Below, piece after piece: positions 51,644 to 60,363 of a DNA stretch of 64,000 nucleotides. The stretch comes from Tamlana flava. Lineage in GTDB: Bacteria > Bacteroidota > Bacteroidia > Flavobacteriales > Flavobacteriaceae. Numbering within the stretch: the stretch's first letter is position 1; each line of letters opens with the position of its first letter. The position numbers were made by a program, and so were the translations under genes. The notes beneath the pieces are model-generated. The model worked only from the letters and a program-made list of their open reading frames with translations. It was not told the DNA's origin and did not search any database. The stretch lies in assembly GCF_041287255.1 (NCBI RefSeq), contig NZ_JBGGTX010000001.1:372001-436000 (forward strand), given 5' to 3'.

Positions 51644-53383
51644 TTAATGCCCTTTAGCTCCTTCTCCTGCGCCACTTGGAATTCTAATATTTTCTACAAT
51701 ATCTTGAACATCTTCTGGAGGTGGTGGTGTGAATTGCACAATAACGATGGATACAATAAAATTTAAAACCATGGCCACAACACCAAAACCTTCCGGTGAA
51801 ATACCAAACCACCATTCGCTTTTATCAGGTGTAACCTCATCAAACCATCCTAGTCTATATTTTACCATATATAAAACCATAGCGACAATCCCCACAACCA
51901 TACCGGCAATGGCACCCTCCTTGTTCATTTTTTTATAGAAAATCCCTAAAATAATGGCAGGGAAAAACGATGCAGCCGCCAAACCAAAAGCTAAAGCAAC
52001 TGTAGCGGCAACAAATCCTGGTGGATTGATACCGAAATATCCAGCAACACAAACCGCAACAACAGCTGAAAAACGTGCTGCAATAAGTTCGCCTTGTTCA
52101 GAAATATTCGGGTTTATCATCTTTTTTATTAAATCATGTGACACTGAAGACGAGATAACCAACAACAATCCTGCGGCAGTTGATAAAGCTGCAGCCAATC
52201 CACCAGCCGCAACTAAAGCAACAACCCAGTTTGGTAGTTTGGCAATTTCAGGATTTGCTAAAACCATGATGTCGTTATCAACCACCAATTCATTTTTATC
52301 CTTGTCCGCCACATATTGAATGAGTCCGTCGTTGTTTTTATCCGTAAAGGTAATCAGTCCAGTTGATTCCCATTTTTTAAACCATTCCGGTACAGTTTCA
52401 TAGGGTTTATTTGAAACTGTTTCAATCATATTTGTTCTGGCAAAAACCGAAACCGCAGGAGCTGTGGTATACAAAATTACTATGAGCAACAATGCTAATC
52501 CAGCAGATTTACGAGCATCCCTTACTCGTTTTACTGTGAAGAAACGGACAATAACATGGGGCAAACCAGCGGTTCCCACCATTAAGGCCAAGGTGATGGC
52601 AAAAACATCAATCATTGATTTTGACCCTTCGGTATATTCAGCAAACCCCAGGTCGGTACTCAAACCATCCAATTTATCCAATAAATATGTTCCCGACCCA
52701 TCGGCAACGGTACTTCCAAAGCCTAATTGAGGAATAGGGTTTCCTGTCATTTGAATGGAAATGAAAATAGCAGGCACCATAAAGGCAAAAATCAGCACGC
52801 AATATTGCGCCACTTGGGTATAGGTAATGCCCTTCATACCTCCCAAAACGGCATAAAAAAGCACAATAATCATCCCGATGATGACACCTGTGTTGATATT
52901 TACCTCCAAAAAACGAGAAAACACCAAACCAACGCCACGCATTTGTCCAGCAACATAGGTAAACGATACTAAAAGTGCACAGATAACGCCCACCAATCTG
53001 GCGGTATTTGAATAATAGCGATCGCCAATAAAGTCTGGAACGGTAAACTTTCCGAATTTACGTAAATAAGGCGCCAACAGAAGTGCCAACAGCACATAAC
53101 CTCCTGTCCAGCCCATTAAATAAACGGCACCGTCATAACCGGCAAAGGAAATAATCCCAGCCATGGAGATGAACGAAGCTGCACTCATCCAATCAGCTGC
53201 AGTTGCCATTCCATTGGCCAAAGGCGAAACACCACCTCCAGCTACATAAAACTCTTTTGTTGAGCCAGCCCTGGACCACATGGCAATTCCGATATATAAG
53301 GTGAATGTTAGTCCGACTAAAATATAGGTCCAATTCTGCACGCCGATAGACTCAGCCAAAAATATACTACTTATCATACCCAT
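51644..53383 (-). CDS. actP: Cation/acetate symporter (ActP-like, SSS family)
   Basis: A 579-residue transporter with about 13 helices. TADWMSAASFISMAGIISFAGYDGAVYLMGWTGGYV is the SSS first repeat with Na-site Ser residues. GTAGLPHVIVRFFTVKRVRDARKSAG matches acetate/solute symporters with small DUF4212 partner. The N-terminal start overlaps the end of the DUF4212 gene by 17 nt. Together with acs it imports and activates acetate. The substrate could include propionate. Confidence 0.9.
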   Translation of the reverse strand: MGMISSIFLAESIGVQNWTYILVGLTFTLYIGIAMWSRAGSTKEFYVAGGGVSPLANGMATAADWMSAASFISMAGIISFAGYDGAVYLMGWTGGYVLLALLLAPYLRKFGKFTVPDFIGDRYYSNTARLVGVICALLVSFTYVAGQMRGVGLVFSRFLEVNINTGVIIGMIIVLFYAVLGGMKGITYTQVAQYCVLIFAFMVPAIFISIQMTGNPIPQLGFGSTVADGSGTYLLDKLDGLSTDLGFAEYTEGSKSMIDVFAITLALMVGTAGLPHVIVRFFTVKRVRDARKSAGLALLLIVILYTTAPAVSVFARTNMIETVSNKPYETVPEWFKKWESTGLITFTDKNNDGLIQYVADKDKNELVVDNDIMVLANPEIAKLPNWVVALVAAGGLAAALSTAAGLLLVISSSVSHDLIKKMINPNISEQGELIAARFSAVVAVCVAGYFGINPPGFVAATVALAFGLAAASFFPAIILGIFYKKMNKEGAIAGMVVGIVAMVLYMVKYRLGWFDEVTPDKSEWWFGISPEGFGVVAMVLNFIVSIVIVQFTPPPPEDVQDIVENIRIPSGAGEGAKGH

Positions 53384-53621
53384 ATTTTTTATCTAGTTTA
53401 TTCATTAATCGCACATACACAAAAATGAGTATCACAAATACATACATTGAGCCCTGCTGGGCAAACCAAAAGCCAAGTTTAAAGCCTCCTATTTTTATTT
53501 CATTCAAAGCATCTTTAAATAAAATACCTGCTCCAAAAGAGACCAGAAACCATATGATTAATAGGATAAATAGATACCTAATGTTTTCTTTCCAATAGGC
53601 TTTTGCATTGTTTTTTACCAT
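53367..53621 (-). CDS. DUF4212 small membrane subunit
   Basis: An 84-residue two-helix membrane protein: AYWKENIRYLFILLIIWFLVSFGAGILF, then GFKLGFWFAQQGSMYVFVILIFVYV and a basic tail. DUF4212 proteins are encoded just before ActP-type symporters and are thought to act with them. Its stop lies 17 nt inside the symporter gene, so translation is coupled. Confidence 0.93.
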   Translation of the reverse strand: MVKNNAKAYWKENIRYLFILLIIWFLVSFGAGILFKDALNEIKIGGFKLGFWFAQQGSMYVFVILIFVYVRLMNKLDKKYGYDK

Positions 53622-53749
53622 TTTATTTAGTTTTAGTTGGTTATTAATCTTTTCAAGTAGGAAGGGCTATTAAATTAAATAATCTAGCCAATTTCAAAAA
53701 GACCATTTATCAAATAAATAACCTAATTTACTCAATTCCATCCTGTACT

Positions 53750-55114
53750 TTACTGCTTCAATCTATATTTAAAATATGTTTTGGCTTCCTTTACGACTTT
53801 TGGGGATAGTATAATTGTTGCCAACATTGTAGGGACAGCCATTAGAGCAAAAACACCATCAATCAAATTAAGCATCACAGTAAAGGGGGTTGTTGCAGCT
53901 AATATAATGCTTACAATATAGAAGTAATTGTAGTACTGCTTTTTATCCGCCCCTATTATAAAGGACAGACATTTTGATCCGTAATAAGAATAGGAGAATA
54001 AAGATGAGACGCTAAAAATGAAAATACAAACCATAAGCAAGTATTTGCCATAACCTGGCATGGTTTGGTTAAATGCTGCCGCCGTTAAGCTAACGCCATT
54101 CTCTACCGAAGTTTGCCAAACACCTGTAACCAAAATAGCCAACGCCGTAAGAGTACAAACAACCAAAGTATCGATGGCAGGCCCCAGCATAGCAACCAAA
54201 CCTTCGCGTACAGGTTCGTCTGTTTTTGCCGCCCCATGTGCCAATGGTGCTGTACCAATACCTGCTTCATTGGAAAATGCCCCACGACGAATGCCCAACA
54301 AAATGAGTGCGCCCAAAACGCCACCCATAAATGCTTCACCATTGTAATAAATTCCAGAAAAGGCATCGGTAAAAATCATTAGAAAATATTTTGGAACTAC
54401 TTGATAATTAGAAATCAAAATATACGCTACTAAAATAAAATACAAAAGCACCATAGATGGTACCATTTTGGATGCTGCGTTGCTAATTCGTTTCAATCCA
54501 CCCAATATAATTGCAGCAGTTAGAATCACTAAAATTGTCGCCAGAATTAAATTGGACTTCAATCCTACTTTTACCCCATTCGGGATCAATACTATATCGT
54601 TAATGGCCTGAACCAATTGATTCACATTCACAACGGGCAAAGCACCAATCATTCCAAAAACACAAAACATAATGGCGAGTGGTCTCCATGACTTTCCCAT
54701 ACCTTCAACTATAAAATACATAGGACCGCCCTGCAATTCTCCGTCACTGTCTTTTCCCCGAAACATCACCGCCAATGTACATGTAAAGAATTTGGTGGAC
54801 ATGCCCACAATGGCACTTACCCACATCCAAAACATAGCACCGGGGCCTCCGACCGAAATGGCTACTGCCACCCCAGCAATATTACCCATACCAATTGTAG
54901 ATGACAGTGCCGTTGTTAAGGCTTTAAAATGTGAAATTTGCCCTGGGTCATTGGGGTCATCATATTTTCCCCATAACACAGCAATAGCATGACCAAAATA
55001 TCGAAAGGGTAAAAATTTGGATAAAACCAAAAGATACAAGCCTCCTCCAATAAGCAAAATAACCAGGGGCAAACCCCAAGCATAATCAGAAAAGGTCTTA
55101 ATCAGTTGTTCCAT
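53750..55114 (-). CDS. Sodium:alanine/glycine symporter (AGCS family)
   Basis: A 454-residue symporter: TTALSSTIGMGNIAGVAVAISVGGPGAMFWMWVSAIVGMSTKF and ILLGIRRGAFSNEAGIGTAPLAHGAAKTDEPVREGLVAML are AGCS landmarks (residues of the cation site in GNIAG and SNEAG). About ten helices. It imports D/L-alanine, glycine or related amino acids with Na+. The gene is separated by about 130 nt from DUF4212 on the same strand and may be independent of the acetate operon. Confidence 0.93.
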   Translation of the reverse strand: MEQLIKTFSDYAWGLPLVILLIGGGLYLLVLSKFLPFRYFGHAIAVLWGKYDDPNDPGQISHFKALTTALSSTIGMGNIAGVAVAISVGGPGAMFWMWVSAIVGMSTKFFTCTLAVMFRGKDSDGELQGGPMYFIVEGMGKSWRPLAIMFCVFGMIGALPVVNVNQLVQAINDIVLIPNGVKVGLKSNLILATILVILTAAIILGGLKRISNAASKMVPSMVLLYFILVAYILISNYQVVPKYFLMIFTDAFSGIYYNGEAFMGGVLGALILLGIRRGAFSNEAGIGTAPLAHGAAKTDEPVREGLVAMLGPAIDTLVVCTLTALAILVTGVWQTSVENGVSLTAAAFNQTMPGYGKYLLMVCIFIFSVSSLFSYSYYGSKCLSFIIGADKKQYYNYFYIVSIILAATTPFTVMLNLIDGVFALMAVPTMLATIILSPKVVKEAKTYFKYRLKQ

Positions 55115-55204
55115 AATTACCCAATATTTTATAAATATATCACTTTAAGCACATACAGATTCCATTATTTAAAAGTATATTTATACAGGTAAAAACCAAC
55201 AGAA

Positions 55205-56311
55205 TTGCAAGTAACCCGATTATATTTTATTGATGCGGTAAGGGCATTTGCCATTTTAATGATGCTGCAAGGACATTTTATCGACACCTTGTTAATGCCC
55301 GTTTACAGAGACAAAGCTAACTTGGCATATAACGTATGGTCTTATTTTAGAGGTATTACGGCACCTACTTTTTTCACCATTTCTGGGTTGGTTTTTACGT
55401 ATTTGTTATTGCGTGCCTATGCCAAAGGGGATGACAAAGCCCGAATTAAAAAAGGACTTTTTAGGGGATTGCTGCTACTAGCCATTGGTTATAGTTTACG
55501 TATCAATATCATAAGTTGGTTAAAGGGTTATTTTAACAATTATTTTTTTGTTGTTGATGTACTGCAATGTATTGGCCTATCATTAATTTTTTTGGTAGGC
55601 ATGCACCTGCTACTAAAAAAGCATAGCTATATTTTTTCCGTGGTATTGTTTACCATTGGTTGTATTTGTTTTGTAACCGAACCGCTTTACAGAAACCTTA
55701 CTATTGAAGGCATACCCCAATTTCTGGCCAACTATATGTCCAAATCAAATGGATCTGTTTTCACAATTTTACCTTGGTTTGGCTATTCGGCTTTTGGAGC
55801 CTTTATATCCACTGTATTTTTTAGGCATGTGCACCGCGAACAATTTAAAGTGTTTACCATAGCAACTTTTTTTATTGTTGGGTATTTACTTATTTATCAT
55901 TCCTCGTGGGTTTTACTCAAATTATCTGGCATTACTGGCATAGAACTGTTAAAAGAGAGTGCCGACTACAATTACTTATTCACAAGATTGGGCAACGTGT
56001 TCATTCTTTTTGGGGTTTTCTATAGCATTGAACGTTTTTTAAAGCAATCCATCATAGCTCGGATTGGCGAAAAAACCTTATCCATTTACGTCATTCATTT
56101 TATATTGCTTTACGGAAGCTTTACGGGTTATGGCCTTAAACGATTTTTGAACCAATCATTAAGTCCATATGAAGCTATCTCTGGTGCCTTGCTATTCATG
56201 TTGGTGGTCTGTTTTATTTCGTTCCACTATGCCAAGACCAATACTTTTGTGTATAATTTAATTCGAAAACTCACTGATAAACTTAAAGACTATTACCATG
56301 GCCTACGATGA
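55205..56311 (+). CDS. DUF1624/heparan-alpha-glucosaminide N-acetyltransferase-like membrane protein
   Basis: A 368-residue multi-pass membrane protein with about ten helices. The start LYFIDAVRAFAILMMLQGHFIDTLL is typical of acyltransferase-3-like/DUF1624 proteins, with a His in the GHF segment. It likely transfers acyl groups to a sugar or lipid in the envelope. A TTG start is needed (55205): no ATG occurs upstream in frame close by. It overlaps the TfoX-N gene by 14 nt. Confidence 0.72.
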   Translation: MQVTRLYFIDAVRAFAILMMLQGHFIDTLLMPVYRDKANLAYNVWSYFRGITAPTFFTISGLVFTYLLLRAYAKGDDKARIKKGLFRGLLLLAIGYSLRINIISWLKGYFNNYFFVVDVLQCIGLSLIFLVGMHLLLKKHSYIFSVVLFTIGCICFVTEPLYRNLTIEGIPQFLANYMSKSNGSVFTILPWFGYSAFGAFISTVFFRHVHREQFKVFTIATFFIVGYLLIYHSSWVLLKLSGITGIELLKESADYNYLFTRLGNVFILFGVFYSIERFLKQSIIARIGEKTLSIYVIHFILLYGSFTGYGLKRFLNQSLSPYEAISGALLFMLVVCFISFHYAKTNTFVYNLIRKLTDKLKDYYHGLR

Positions 56312-56714
56312 ATTTTTAGCTGACCGGATTAGGCAGCAACTCAAGGAAAAGCATGTTGTTTTTTCCGAACTAAAAATGATGGGTGGCCTATGCTTTAAAG
56401 TAGACAATAAAATGCTTTGTGGCATCCATATCGATAAAAAATTTGGTGATAGTTTGCTCATGGCTCGCATTGGGGAATCGGTTTATGAACAAGAGCTTAA
56501 AAAACCCGAATGCTTACCAATGGATTTTACGGGACGCCCCATGAAAGGCTATATTTTTGTTACCCCCGAAGGTTTTGACACCGATAAAGATTTAGCCTAT
56601 TGGATTGATTTATGTTTGGCGTTTAACCCTTTGGCGAAAGCCAGTAAGAAAAAAAAAGAGCAACAAACAAGACCAAAAAAAGCTAATTTTACCAGTAAAA
56701 CAAATAAGCTATAA
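56298..56714 (+). CDS. TfoX N-terminal domain protein
   Basis: A 138-residue protein with the TfoX/Sxy N-terminal domain: FSELKMMGGLCFKVDNKMLCG, SVYEQELKKPECLPMDFTGRPMKGYIFVTPEG. The C-terminal TfoX helical domain is absent; instead a basic Lys-rich tail ends the protein (KKKKEQQTRPKK). In Gammaproteobacteria TfoX regulates competence; stand-alone N domains have unknown roles. It overlaps the preceding gene and converges with the 189-residue protein on - (6-nt overlap). Confidence 0.83.
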   Translation: MAYDEFLADRIRQQLKEKHVVFSELKMMGGLCFKVDNKMLCGIHIDKKFGDSLLMARIGESVYEQELKKPECLPMDFTGRPMKGYIFVTPEGFDTDKDLAYWIDLCLAFNPLAKASKKKKEQQTRPKKANFTSKTNKL

Positions 56715-57278
56715 ACTAGGGTCTCCTTGCACCGAAAATGTCGAAACCATAATCAATTCTTGGTTTGAGGCATTAATATTATTCACAATAATACCATACT
56801 CTGCTCCCCTTTCAAAATTTGTTATTGTAAGCATATAAGATTTCTCCCCATATTTTTTTGCTTCGAAACTTAAGTTATTCAAATTATTTGATGAAAGTCC
56901 CGTAAATGTCCCCCAAGATGCAAGTTCAGCTAGCCTTTTTTTCTTTTTCTTCTCGAACTTAAATATTTGTATAATTGAAATTGGATCTGTTTCATTATCT
57001 ACTGCCCTAACAATTAATTTTATTTCATTATCAGGATTAAATGAGGCCCCTGAACAGCATCCAGGAACGTCAATTTTTGTTTTTAATTTTCCAATTCCTG
57101 CAAGATAAACACTGAGACCCGCTTTAGTTTTTAACTTAATTTGTTCCTTTTCAAGGTTAAGAATAGTATTGTCTGTCTTAATAATAAATGCCTCCCCAAC
57201 AAAGGAAGGTTCCTCAAATACTTCTTGAGCATTAATAAAATATGAAACAAGAAATAATATTAAATATACTTTTTTCAT
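56709..57278 (-). CDS. Exported protein of unknown function
   Basis: A 189-residue protein with a signal peptide (LILFLVSYFINAQ). The remainder is beta-rich: AFIIKTDNTILNLEKEQIKLKTKAG, KIDVPGCCSGASFNPDNEIKLIVRA, KKRLAELASWGTFTGLSSNN and YMLTITNFERGAEYGIIVNN. A Cys pair (GCC) and the sandwich-like layout hint at a ligand- or peptide-binding domain. No family recognised. It has an FNR-like box 127 nt upstream. Confidence 0.65.
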   Translation of the reverse strand: MKKVYLILFLVSYFINAQEVFEEPSFVGEAFIIKTDNTILNLEKEQIKLKTKAGLSVYLAGIGKLKTKIDVPGCCSGASFNPDNEIKLIVRAVDNETDPISIIQIFKFEKKKKKRLAELASWGTFTGLSSNNLNNLSFEAKKYGEKSYMLTITNFERGAEYGIIVNNINASNQELIMVSTFSVQGDPSL

Positions 57279-57404
57279 AATGTTAGATTTAATTGCTGAT
57301 AAATTATAAGTCTTATATAAATTGAGATTCGCCTTAAATTTTTCATTAACACAACTTATGTAGTTAATACTTGTTTAATTTTACAAAATCTTAATATGCC
57401 ATGA

Positions 57405-57420
57405 AATGATGAATATCATT
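57405..57420. promoter_or_regulatory. FNR/CRP-like box 1
   Basis: AATGATGAATATCATT, TGAT-N4-ATCA core, 127 nt before the 56709-57278 gene start (read on -). One of five similar boxes in this region. Confidence 0.45.
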
Positions 57421-57521
57421 TACACCATCAAACACGATACTTATACGATAAAACAAATAGTTATCTCTAATATTTTCAGAAATTAATATATACTTATAGA
57501 GAATTACTATATAGTTATTTC

Positions 57522-57938
57522 TTATGAACTAAATGGAGCATTAAAATTGCGGAATTTATATATGAATACTCCTATTCCAGTGATAAGAACCCCTGTTAAG
57601 AAATTGGATACATTTTTATCTTTTAGTTTAATTTTTTCAATGCTTTTCTCTTCGATTTCTATTTTTACTTCCTCCCAATTAGTAACGCTGTAGCGTTTAT
57701 TCTCTGCAGTTATAATTTTTTCATTTTTTTTAGGCTGTATCCCATAAATTTTATTATCGACAATTTCAATTCTTTTATATTTATAAGATTGATTGTCAAA
57801 AGTCTTAACTTTAACTTTTGCATTGCCCTTAATTGCTTCTTCTAGAGTGACTGTTCTATAAACTGAACAGCATTGAAAAAATATTAATGCGGCTAACAAA
57901 AGAGCTATTTCCCTTAACTTATTTTTTATTGATTTCAT
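57522..57938 (-). CDS. SCSVYKS-family lipoprotein with C-terminal hydrophobic helix
   Basis: A 138-residue protein: hydrophobic N-terminus and lipobox LIFFQCCSVYRTVTLEEAIKGNAKVKVK, then a beta-rich middle, and a hydrophobic segment FLTGVLITGIGVFIYKF near the end. It is a diverged paralogue of the two lipoproteins at 59242 and 59664. Role unknown. Envelope-anchored at one end, possibly membrane-spanning at the other. Confidence 0.7.
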   Translation of the reverse strand: MKSIKNKLREIALLLAALIFFQCCSVYRTVTLEEAIKGNAKVKVKTFDNQSYKYKRIEIVDNKIYGIQPKKNEKIITAENKRYSVTNWEEVKIEIEEKSIEKIKLKDKNVSNFLTGVLITGIGVFIYKFRNFNAPFSS

Positions 57939-57949
57939 GTGGCTTCCAA

Positions 57950-58420
57950 TTAAAAATCGTCACATAGGGTTAAGTTGTCTACGTTTACCGAAGTTTTTGA
58001 AAGATATTCAGAATAAGAATCAGTTAATTTCCCATCTTCATATAGTGCGTATTTAATTTCCATAGAGTTGCCTGTCACTGTTAATGTAAACAAAACCATA
58101 TATTCAACACCTTCAAGCTCTTCGACAAACTTGAGCTCTAGTGTGTTACTGGAATTTTTGGTTGTGGTAACTGAGTCATAATCATCATCCATAGTACCTA
58201 GATAGTATTCATAACAATCTCCATATTCTTCCCAAAATTCAAATGGGCTGTTTACGTTATCAATAACCCTGAGGTAAAATTCTTCATCAAAGCTTGAGTA
58301 AACCCATACAGTACCTTCATATTTTTCTAAAAAGGTTGCAATTGAATCATCATTGTTATCACTTTTACTACAATTAAACATTAAAAGCGATAGAGCTAAA
58401 ACGTAAATTATTTTTTTCAT
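57950..58420 (-). CDS. Unknown lipoprotein
   Basis: A 156-residue predicted lipoprotein (SLLMFNC, Cys17), then a beta-rich domain: YEGTVWVYSSFDEEFYLRVID, CYEYYLGTMDDDYDSVTTTKNSSNTLELKFVE, EYMVLFTLTVTGNSMEIKYALYEDG. The pattern is that of lipocalin-like or DUF beta-sandwich lipoproteins. It ends 11 nt before the SCSVYRT lipoprotein starts on -, so the two may be one operon. FNR-like box 2 is 104 nt upstream of its start. Confidence 0.65.
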   Translation of the reverse strand: MKKIIYVLALSLLMFNCSKSDNNDDSIATFLEKYEGTVWVYSSFDEEFYLRVIDNVNSPFEFWEEYGDCYEYYLGTMDDDYDSVTTTKNSSNTLELKFVEELEGVEYMVLFTLTVTGNSMEIKYALYEDGKLTDSYSEYLSKTSVNVDNLTLCDDF

Positions 58421-58523
58421 GACTTGTTTATTTTAGTTATTTGCACATTACCGGTTACTTAAAAAGAAGCAGTATAGAAAATCATATTAGCTTAATAAGG
58501 TAATACAAGAAAAACCTAAAGGC

Positions 58524-58539
58524 AATGATTAATATCATA
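58524..58539. promoter_or_regulatory. FNR/CRP-like box 2
   Basis: AATGATTAATATCATA, same layout as box 1, 104 nt upstream of the lipoprotein gene ending at 58420 (on -). Confidence 0.45.
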
Positions 58540-58557
58540 CAGTTGGGCCAACCAAAA

Positions 58558-59040
58558 CTATCCCCTTTTACCATATTTTCTAGTACCACTATTGGCCCCA
58601 GAGAGGGTATAAAGTATAGAATCATTGGAAATTTTTTGATATAATGTATTGTAAACTGGTTTTGATCCATTAATCCTGTCTTTCTCATGCCTGATACTAT
58701 AATAATAAGTGGTATCTGTAGCAATCTCCTCAAGTAGTAATTTATCATAATCTCCCCAACTAATACTATTTAGTATCTTATTTGTACTAGAGCCACCTTT
58801 CGAATAATAATTTATGACATCATTTTGGGTAAACTGAACTGCATACCAATAATCATCATTTGAATACCAAATACCTCTTATCCATTCTGGAGGAGAAAAA
58901 TAAGTTTTGTTATCATAATGTACATCTGCCAAATCCCAAACAAATGCATTAATTATGTCATCTCCTTCAAAAATATCACCTCCTGTGCATGAAAAAATAG
59001 CAACAGAAAATGTAATAAATAATATTTTTAGTGCTTTCAT
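58558..59040 (-). CDS. Unknown lipoprotein
   Basis: A 160-residue predicted lipoprotein (VAIFSC lipobox, Cys18), then NAFVWDLADVHYDNKTYFSPPEWIRGIWYSNDDYWYAVQ and TDTTYYYSIRHEKDR. The mature domain is beta-rich and aromatic, as in lipocalin-like lipoproteins such as the one at 57950-58420. The ATG at 59040 gives a proper lipoprotein signal; a longer frame upstream looks spurious. Family unknown. Confidence 0.65.
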   Translation of the reverse strand: MKALKILFITFSVAIFSCTGGDIFEGDDIINAFVWDLADVHYDNKTYFSPPEWIRGIWYSNDDYWYAVQFTQNDVINYYSKGGSSTNKILNSISWGDYDKLLLEEIATDTTYYYSIRHEKDRINGSKPVYNTLYQKISNDSILYTLSGANSGTRKYGKRG

Positions 59041-59087
59041 GACATTGTTTTTTATGTTAGATATAATATTAGTGTCAACTGAAATTA

Positions 59088-59250
59088 TTATAATTGTGCG
59101 ACAACATAGAACAGAAAGCATATACACGCAATTAAAAGACCGGTCATAATGGCAGATGGATCCTTGTTTATAACGTGTATCATAACAATTTGATCTTAAT
59201 TAATCAAGACATTGTTAATTCTTTTAAAAATTGTTGCTTTTTCAATACGC
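59088..59250 (-). pseudogene. Dead 3' fragment of the adjacent SCSVYKS lipoprotein gene
   Basis: Segment 59091-59250 duplicates 59251-59410 with a period of exactly 160 bp. In the proper - frame it reads IEKATIFKRINNVLIN, TAA, DQIVMIHVINKDPSAIM, TGLLIACICFLFYVVAQL, stop: a copy of the C-terminal half of the gene at 59242-59613 with a GAA to TAA change. It has no start. Duplication also changed the end of the intact neighbour, which now stops in the junction. Confidence 0.8.
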
Positions 59251-59613
59251 TAAATGTGCGACCATAAAGAACGGAAGGCATATAAACGCAATTAAAAGAC
59301 CGGTCATAATAGCAGATGGTTCCTTGTTTATAACGCGTATCATAACAATTTGATCTTCATTAATCAAGACATTGTTATTACTTTTAAAAATTGTTGCTTT
59401 TTCAATACCATAATATTGTCCATCATTGGAGAAGATAATTTTTTTATATTTTACTTCATCTCCATTCCTCTTATAAACTTTTACTTTGCTATTTGCCTGA
59501 ACCGCCTCTTCAATGCTTATTGGTACGGATTTATAAACTGAACAACTTTGGAGCATTATAAGTAGCGAGAGAAATATTGCTATAGATTTAAAATGTATTT
59601 TGGGTGCCTTCAT
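59242..59613 (-). CDS. SCSVYKS-family lipoprotein, tandem copy
   Basis: A 123-residue protein: lipobox LIMLQSCSVYKSVPISIEEAVQANSKVKV, then a beta-rich section KVYKRNGDEVKYKKIIFSND, NEDQIVMIRVINKEPSAIM and a C-terminal hydrophobic helix. It is nearly identical to the gene at 59664-60029. Its last residues (VAHLAY) come from the junction with a duplicated fragment. Role unknown. Confidence 0.75.
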   Translation of the reverse strand: MKAPKIHFKSIAIFLSLLIMLQSCSVYKSVPISIEEAVQANSKVKVYKRNGDEVKYKKIIFSNDGQYYGIEKATIFKSNNNVLINEDQIVMIRVINKEPSAIMTGLLIAFICLPFFMVAHLAY

Positions 59614-59663
59614 AATATTTTTTTTATGTTAGTTATAAAATTACTTCTCAACTCAAATGATTA

Positions 59664-60029
59664 TTATTTTGAGATACCATAGATGTTTAAGCCAATCCAT
59701 GTAATTAAAAGACCTCCTGTCGAAATAGATGACTGAACTTTGTCTATGACTCTTATCATAACAATCTCCTCTTCATTAATCAAAACTCGCTTACTTTTGT
59801 CAAAAATTTTTGTTTTTCCAATACCATAATAATGCCCCTCATTTGTCATGATGATTTTTTTATATTTTACTTTTTCTCCATTCCTCTTATAAACTTTTAC
59901 TTTGCTATTGGCCTGAGATGCCTCTTCAATGCTTACTGGTGCCGATTTATAAACTGAACAACTTTGAAGCATTATGAGTAGCGAGAGAAATATTGCTATA
60001 GATTTAAAATGTATTCTGGGTTTTTTCAT
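59664..60029 (-). CDS. SCSVYKS-family lipoprotein, tandem copy
   Basis: A 121-residue protein with the same lipobox and core (LQSCSVYKSAPVSIEEASQ, KVKVYKRNGEKVKYKKI, NEEEIVMIRVIDKVQSSI). The C-terminal helix differs (GGLLITWIGLNIYGISK). It is upstream of its copy at 59242 on the same strand with a 50-nt gap. The N-terminal 60 residues match the copy almost exactly, so duplication is recent. FNR-like box 3 is 147 nt upstream of its start. Confidence 0.75.
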   Translation of the reverse strand: MKKPRIHFKSIAIFLSLLIMLQSCSVYKSAPVSIEEASQANSKVKVYKRNGEKVKYKKIIMTNEGHYYGIGKTKIFDKSKRVLINEEEIVMIRVIDKVQSSISTGGLLITWIGLNIYGISK

Positions 60030-60175
60030 GGTTTTTTAAATTTTACTACATAAAATTACCACTCAATTAACCATAGCATGTCCCAAATAATCTATGAAGG
60101 ATAAATCAGGACTTCTTAGAAGTCTAAAAAACAATTGCTTTCCTGATGAATATAGTTTTTTACTTTTTAAAATGG

Positions 60176-60191
60176 AATGATATATATCAGT
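60176..60191. promoter_or_regulatory. FNR/CRP-like box 3
   Basis: AATGATATATATCAGT, with TGAT-N4-ATCA core, between the divergent lipoprotein and propeller genes. Confidence 0.45.
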
Positions 60192-60296
60192 TGAGATTGG
60201 TTGTCTGATTGTAATTTGACTTACAACCTTAAAAGCCTTAATCTAAAAATTCATTAATGCCAAAGACCCTAAATAGTTTATCTAAAATAGCTCCAT

Positions 60297-60312
60297 ATTG
60301 ATTTATATCATT
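60297..60312. promoter_or_regulatory. FNR/CRP-like box 4
   Basis: ATTGATTTATATCATT, 52 nt before the propeller gene start. Confidence 0.5.
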
Positions 60313-60363
60313 GCACCAAATGATAATTGTATTGACATTTAGGATTAATTAATTCTAAATGTT

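Larger units (their letters stand above)
60030..60363. other. 334-nt intergenic region between divergent genes
   Basis: No coding frame was found. It holds the hairpin GACTTC/GAAGTC near 60109-60123, FNR/CRP-like boxes 3 (60176-60191) and 4 (60297-60312), and the divergent start regions of the lipoprotein on - and the propeller gene on +. Likely a shared regulatory region. Confidence 0.55.

Noticed and set aside
58482..58748. 88-codon hydrophobic frame on - overlapping the 58558-59040 lipoprotein
   Set aside because: Overlaps a frame with a clear lipoprotein signal; the hydrophobicity comes from the AT-rich out-of-frame reading.
60109..60123. Hairpin GACTTC/GAAGTC as a terminator
   Set aside because: No T run on either side that fits a neighbouring gene end; left as a weak structure in the intergenic region.
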